Shown here one piece after another: positions 5,754 through 9,070 of a DNA stretch of 9,070 nt. The stretch is taken from assembly GCA_001303885.1 (NCBI GenBank), contig LJUE01000122.1, forward strand, positions 1 through 9,070. The letters are read 5' to 3'. Origin of the DNA: Planctomycetes bacterium SM23_32 (GTDB lineage: Bacteria; Planctomycetota; Brocadiia; SM23-32). The translations under genes and the position numbers were made by a program. Each line of letters starts with the position of its first letter. Position 1 is the first letter of the stretch. The notes beneath the pieces were generated by a model. The model did not search any database. It was not told where the DNA came from and saw only the letters and a program-made list of their open reading frames with translations.

Positions 5754-6641
5754 ATGCACTACGTCAGGCTGGGGCGCACGGGCGAGCGGGTCTCGCGCAT
5801 CGGGTTCGGCGGCTTCCCCATCTGCGCCGTCAACTACGCCCGGGGCTGGGACCCCTACTCGCAGGATGGGCGCGCCGTCGCCGTGCGCACCGTGCAGCGT
5901 GCCGTCGCATTGGGCATCAACTACATAGACACGGCCGCCGCTTACGGCGAGGGGCACAGCGAGCGCATCATCGGCGAGGCCATCGCCGGACGCCGCGACG
6001 AGCTGTTCGTCGCCACCAAGGTGGTGCTCGGCCTGGACGGCCCCCGGACGACGGCGAGCGTGCGCGAGTCCATGGAGCGCCTGGGCACCGACCGATTGGA
6101 CCTCATCCAGTTCCACGGCGGCGTCTACACCGACGAGGTGAACCGCCACCTGCTCAGAGGAGGCCCGATGGACGCCCTGCTCGCGTTGCGGGACCGGGGC
6201 GAGGTGCGGTTCGTCGGCGCCACGACCGAAGAGCCCTTCAGCCTGCTGCCGCTGATGCGGACCGGCCTGCTGGACGTCATCCAGGTGCGCTACAACCTGA
6301 TCTACCAGTCCGCCGCCCACCATGTGCTGGACGAGGCGCGGGAGCGGGACATCGGCGTCACCCTGATGCGCCCTCTCACCTCGGGCATCTTCCAGCACCT
6401 GGCCGGCAGGCTCCTGCCCGAGCTGGCCGACTGCGACCTCTACGCGGCCTGCCTGAAGTACGTGCTGGCCGACTCGCGCGTGCACGTAGCCAACGTAGGG
6501 ATGCGCTGGCCCCAGGAGGTGGAGGCCAACGTGCGCCTGGCCGAGCGCTTCGAGCCGCCCTTCGACGTGGCCGACCTGCCCCGGGGCACCAACAAGGTCT
6601 ACGACGCCATGGACGCCGACGAGGGCCTGAGTCGGCCATGA
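5754..6641 (+). CDS. Aldo/keto reductase
   Basis: A 295-residue NAD(P)H-dependent oxidoreductase of the aldo/keto reductase superfamily with a TIM-barrel fold, expected in the cytoplasm. The N terminus LGRTGERVSRIGFGGFP is typical of the group. The catalytic tetrad is present: Asp59 and Tyr64 in IDTAAAYGEGHSE, Lys89 in FVATKV, and His121 in IQFHGG. Further family segments are LGTDRLDLIQFH (110-121), RDRGEVRFVGATTEE, and QVRYNLIYQSA. There is no C-terminal ferredoxin-like cysteine cluster. I start at ATG 5754, where AAGGAGG stands 4 bases before it and the alignment begins; the frame stays open upstream to an ATG at 5622, but that stretch overlaps rtcA on the other strand and is not protein-like. 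The stop overlaps the start of the following damaged gene by 4 bases. The substrate cannot be deduced. Confidence 0.92.
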   Translation: MHYVRLGRTGERVSRIGFGGFPICAVNYARGWDPYSQDGRAVAVRTVQRAVALGINYIDTAAAYGEGHSERIIGEAIAGRRDELFVATKVVLGLDGPRTTASVRESMERLGTDRLDLIQFHGGVYTDEVNRHLLRGGPMDALLALRDRGEVRFVGATTEEPFSLLPLMRTGLLDVIQVRYNLIYQSAAHHVLDEARERDIGVTLMRPLTSGIFQHLAGRLLPELADCDLYAACLKYVLADSRVHVANVGMRWPQEVEANVRLAERFEPPFDVADLPRGTNKVYDAMDADEGLSRP

Positions 6642-7476
6642 ACCGCGCCCTGCCGACACTGCTCCTGCTGGCGACGCTCCCGGCGGGGGCCGGCGGCCCC
6701 GCGTTGGAAGTCGGCGAGATGATCCGCAACGGCGACTTCGCCGCCGGCATGGCGGGATGGTGGTCCTGGACCAGGCCCGGTGACAGCGCCCGGGCGGAAG
6801 TCGTGGGCGGCAGACTCCACGCCCGGGTCGAGCGGGCCACCGACTGGTGGGCGGCGAACGTCTACCAGACCTTCGGCACGCTCAGGCCCGGCTGGCGCTA
6901 CCGGCTCGGCTTCACAGCCCGCAAGCGAGGCCCGAGCAGCGTCATGCGCATCGGTTTCAGCGCGGGCGCCGAGCCGTCCGGGTTGAGGGCGCCGTGGTCC
7001 GGGCCCACGCCGTCACGCTGACCGACGTGGAGCAGGCCTACGCCTTCGAGTTCGAGCTGGCAGGCGACGAGCCCCTGGAGCACGGGAACGTGGCATTCTG
7101 GGTCGGCGCGCTCCCGGAGGTCTGGCTCAACGACGTCTCGCTGCTCGGCCCGACCAGGGCACCGACAAGCTGGGCCGGCCTGACCACTGCCCTGACCGCC
7201 ACGGGCGAACACGTCGTCGTGGAGCTGGGCAAGCGCGAGCCGCTGCTCCATGACGGCCAGTTCGGCATGCGGCACTTCCCGGACGGAGCCCTGGCGGTGG
7301 TCGGCGGGCTCGGGCCGCTGGCCGGGCGCATCTGGCGCATCGGGCTCATGGGCCATTCGAGCACGCGCGAGAACGTCCTCTTGCTCCTCGGCGCGCTGCA
7401 GGGGATACTCACGGCAGAGGGCGCGGCGCGGATGGGCGGCCCAGCTGCTGCCGAAGCCGTCTACGCCGGCGACTGA
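6638..7476 (+). pseudogene. Frameshifted secreted CBM-like protein fused to an aminotransferase tail
   Basis: Read as one locus of about 279 codons. Bases 6638 to about 6970 (frame 2) encode a signal peptide (MNRALPTLLLLATLPAGAG) and the first half of a carbohydrate-binding-like jelly roll: MIRNGDFAAGMAGWWSW, then LRPGWRYRLGFTARKRGPSSVMRIGF. This frame soon degenerates and stops at 7019-7021. The second half of the same fold, VTLTDVEQAYAFEFELAG and FWVGALPEVWLNDVSLLGP, lies in frame 1 (about 6970-7152). One lost base around 6960-7000 would explain the switch. From about 7291 frame 1 instead reads like the C terminus of an alanine-glyoxylate/serine-pyruvate aminotransferase (GGLGPLAGRIWRIGLMGHSS). 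Bases about 7153-7290 match nothing I recognise. The start overlaps the reductase stop (ATGA). It could be a decayed chimera or an assembly or sequencing error; I cannot tell which. Confidence 0.65.
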
Positions 7477-7497
7477 CGCCCGCACAGGAGGGACCGG

Positions 7498-8262
7498 ATG
7501 CGCATCATCGTGGACCAGATCGGTCCGGGCGGCAGGGAAGAGAACATGGCGCGCGTGGGCGTCGTCTTCCCCGCCTACAACGAGCAACGCCGCGTCGAGG
7601 AGGCCGTCCGGGCGGCGCTCGGCGTCGGGGTCGGACTGGTCGTGTGCGTCAACGACTGCTCCGCCGACGCGACCGGCGAGATACTGGACAGGCTGGCCGC
7701 ACACGAGCTCCGCGTCGAGGCGCTGCACCACGAGGTGAACCAGGGCAAGCAGGCAGCCGTCAAGCACGGCCTGGAAGCGGCCGTGGCGCGCCCCGGTCCC
7801 GAGGTCTTCGCCGTGCTCGACGCCGACATGCAGGACGACCCCGCACTGCTGCCGGGCCTCTGTCACCACGTCGGGCGCTATGACCTGGTGATCGGCCACC
7901 GCGGGCGCGGCGACATGCCCCCCCACCGACGCCTGGCCAACCTGCTGGCCAACGCCCCCTACCGCTTCCTGGCCGGCATTACGCTCAACGACATCCAGAG
8001 CGGCTACCGCGCCTACTCACGTGAAGCGGCGGAGTATCTGGCGCGGCACCTCACGGTGCGGGGCCGCTACACATTGGAGCACACTTCGATGCTTCTGTTT
8101 GGCCGGCTGGCGCGCGAGCGTGGCCGCGACTTCCACATCGCCGAGGTGCCCGTCCCCTACAGCTACGCCGAGGCCCAGAGCAGCATCCGGTGGCGCGACA
8201 ACCTGCAGCTGACCTGGGCCTCGCTGTATCACGCGGCGGCGCTTGCGCGGTTGCGGGCGTAA
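7498..8262 (+). CDS. Family 2 glycosyltransferase (dolichol-phosphate mannosyltransferase-like)
   Basis: A 254-residue GT-A-fold enzyme of family GT2, transferring a sugar from a nucleotide-sugar donor, probably to a polyprenyl phosphate or envelope glycan. Motifs in order are VVFPAYNE (22-29), VNDCSADAT (51-59, donor site), NQGKQAAVKHGLEAA (81-95), VLDADMQDDP (106-115, with the metal-binding DAD at 108-110), and LNDIQSGYRAYSRE (163-176, typical of the DPM1-like group). No membrane helix follows the domain, so it is expected to be soluble or peripheral at the membrane. The start at 7498 is supported by AGGAGGGA (7486-7493), 4 bases upstream. An internal ATG at 7546 begins exactly at the conserved domain but has a weaker site, so the first 16 residues are a short extension. 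The 3' end overlaps the convergent DUF3352-type gene by 34 bases. Confidence 0.9.
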   Translation: MRIIVDQIGPGGREENMARVGVVFPAYNEQRRVEEAVRAALGVGVGLVVCVNDCSADATGEILDRLAAHELRVEALHHEVNQGKQAAVKHGLEAAVARPGPEVFAVLDADMQDDPALLPGLCHHVGRYDLVIGHRGRGDMPPHRRLANLLANAPYRFLAGITLNDIQSGYRAYSREAAEYLARHLTVRGRYTLEHTSMLLFGRLARERGRDFHIAEVPVPYSYAEAQSSIRWRDNLQLTWASLYHAAALARLRA

Positions 8263-9070
8263 GCGCCCGCGTGTGTCGGCCGCACCTCCTTCAGCGGCCG
8301 GCGCCGGAGCACGTCGCCCTGGCCGACCAGTGCCAATCCATAGCCGCCGAGGTCCGGCACGGCCTCCTGGAGCATGGGCACGAATGACCGTGCCTTAGGC
8401 GGCGCGTTGCGCTCCATGCCGAGCAGCGCCGCCTCGCGGAACGGCCGCGAGTCAACGTAAGCACGCACGTTGGCCACCTCGGGCAGGTGTTCGCTCACGG
8501 CCAGATAGCGCGGCTCAGCGCCCAGCACTTCGCCGCTCGCCACGGCGTCCAGCACCGGTTTGAGCGCCTCGGCATCCTTCGAACCGACGACAAAGCCGTC
8601 CACGAACGCAAACGAGAACCCGGCGGGGCCGGCGATGTTGCGCAGCGTGTGGTAGTCCTGCCCGTTGTAGCCTTCCGTGATGAGCTGCCAGCCCATCTGC
8701 GCGGCCTCGGGCGAGGCGGCGAACCGCTCGACGAGGCCCTTCAGCGCGTCCCGATCCTGCACGGCGAAGCCGATGAGCAGCGCCAGGTCGCTCGGTCGCG
8801 GCTTGCCGCCCCTTGCCATCTGCTCCGCGGCGGGCGCCCGCACCGCAAGGAACGCCTCGCTGCCGATGGTCGGCAGCAGCTCCCATTCCACGTTCACGGC
8901 GAACGCGTGGTCAACCTGGTCAACGCCGGCGCGGAAGTTCTGCACGCCGACTTCGCCCTCGTTCTGGCGGACGGTCTCCTCGATGAGGGAATAGAGCGTC
9001 TCGCCGTACCCGATCTGGACCGACGCGAGCAGGGCGTAGTCGCGCGGCACGACGGATGCGCAGCGCGATG
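8229..9070 (-). CDS. DUF3352-type protein, 5' end outside window
   Basis: The minus-strand frame is open to the right edge, so about 280 residues are visible and the start, probably with a signal peptide, lies beyond 9070. A GTG at 9048-9050 is unlikely to be the start, because the preceding codons (SVVPRDYALLASVQIG) read like the strand that opens the DUF3352 domain (typically a P-A-D-A-L-x-Y-V pattern). Further family-like segments are DLALLIGFAVQDRDALKGLVERFA, YNGQDYHTLRN, and FSFAFVDGFVVGSKDAEALKPVLDAVASGE, then VSEHLPEVANVRAYVDSRPFREA. DUF3352 proteins are large, usually secreted or periplasmic proteins without known activity, found in Planctomycetota, Cyanobacteria and others. The family call rests on pattern recognition only. 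The last 11 codons lie antisense to the end of the glycosyltransferase gene. Confidence 0.65.
   Translation of the reverse strand, partial: SRCASVVPRDYALLASVQIGYGETLYSLIEETVRQNEGEVGVQNFRAGVDQVDHAFAVNVEWELLPTIGSEAFLAVRAPAAEQMARGGKPRPSDLALLIGFAVQDRDALKGLVERFAASPEAAQMGWQLITEGYNGQDYHTLRNIAGPAGFSFAFVDGFVVGSKDAEALKPVLDAVASGEVLGAEPRYLAVSEHLPEVANVRAYVDSRPFREAALLGMERNAPPKARSFVPMLQEAVPDLGGYGLALVGQGDVLRRRPLKEVRPTHAGAYARNRASAAA
8253..8270. other. GC hairpin at the convergent gene junction
   Basis: A perfect 7-bp inverted repeat, GCGGGCG and CGCCCGC, flanks TAAG and contains the glycosyltransferase stop codon. No T-run follows on either strand. It could pause or protect the 3' ends of either transcript; on the minus strand it lies inside the DUF3352-type coding sequence. 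Confidence 0.35.

Noticed and set aside
6638..7021. Programmed ribosomal frameshifting to join the two frames.
   Set aside because: I see no convincing slippery heptamer with a downstream stem at the right place, and the joined product ends in an unrelated enzyme fragment, which fits decay or error better.
6847..7476. The 209-codon frame taken as an independent gene starting at 6847.
   Set aside because: Its first ~40 residues are an off-frame reading of the upstream carbohydrate-binding-like half (Arg/His/Gln-rich), and there is no ribosome site. It is better read as the continuation of the locus starting at 6638.

Overview
This is a GC-rich bacterial window (roughly two thirds G+C by eye) with nearly continuous coding sequence and G/C-ending codons. 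It has no rRNA, tRNA, CRISPR array or recognisable insertion sequence. The first gene is the alternative GlmU-like nucleotidyl/acetyltransferase typical of Bacteroidota and Planctomycetota. That type, together with the DUF2089/SHOCT-like genes, a DUF3352 protein and a lone RNA cyclase, makes a Planctomycetota or other PVC-type bacterium, probably an environmental genome, my best guess. This taxonomic call is inference.

Left part (1-3389, all + strand): the 3' part of the GlmU-like gene, an acyl carrier protein, glucosamine-6-phosphate deaminase (nagB) and a MATE-family exporter. Amino-sugar metabolism links the first and third genes. The 104-base gap before nagB holds two possible hairpins, and a hairpin follows the MATE gene.

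Middle (3408-4602, + strand): an AT-rich island with a perfect TTGACA-17-TATAAT promoter drives a compact three-gene operon. The genes are a DUF2089 zinc-ribbon/HTH protein, an 85-residue membrane protein overlapping it by 4 bases, and a SHOCT-like protein. The three proteins share small modules: a helical hairpin in the first and third, and a strand-turn-strand unit once in the second and twice in the third. This is the most system-like part of the window and its function is not known to me.

Next (4616-6641): convergent with that operon is rtcA (RNA 3'-phosphate cyclase, - strand). A short shared promoter region separates it from a divergent aldo/keto reductase gene. Immediately after the reductase, and overlapping it by 4 bases, is a damaged gene (6638-7476). 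It encodes a secreted carbohydrate-binding-like module that needs a frameshift to be read through, and it ends in what looks like the last ~60 residues of an alanine-glyoxylate/serine-pyruvate aminotransferase.

Right part (7498-9070): a family 2 glycosyltransferase (+) converges with, and overlaps by 34 bases, a DUF3352-type protein (-) whose start lies beyond the window.
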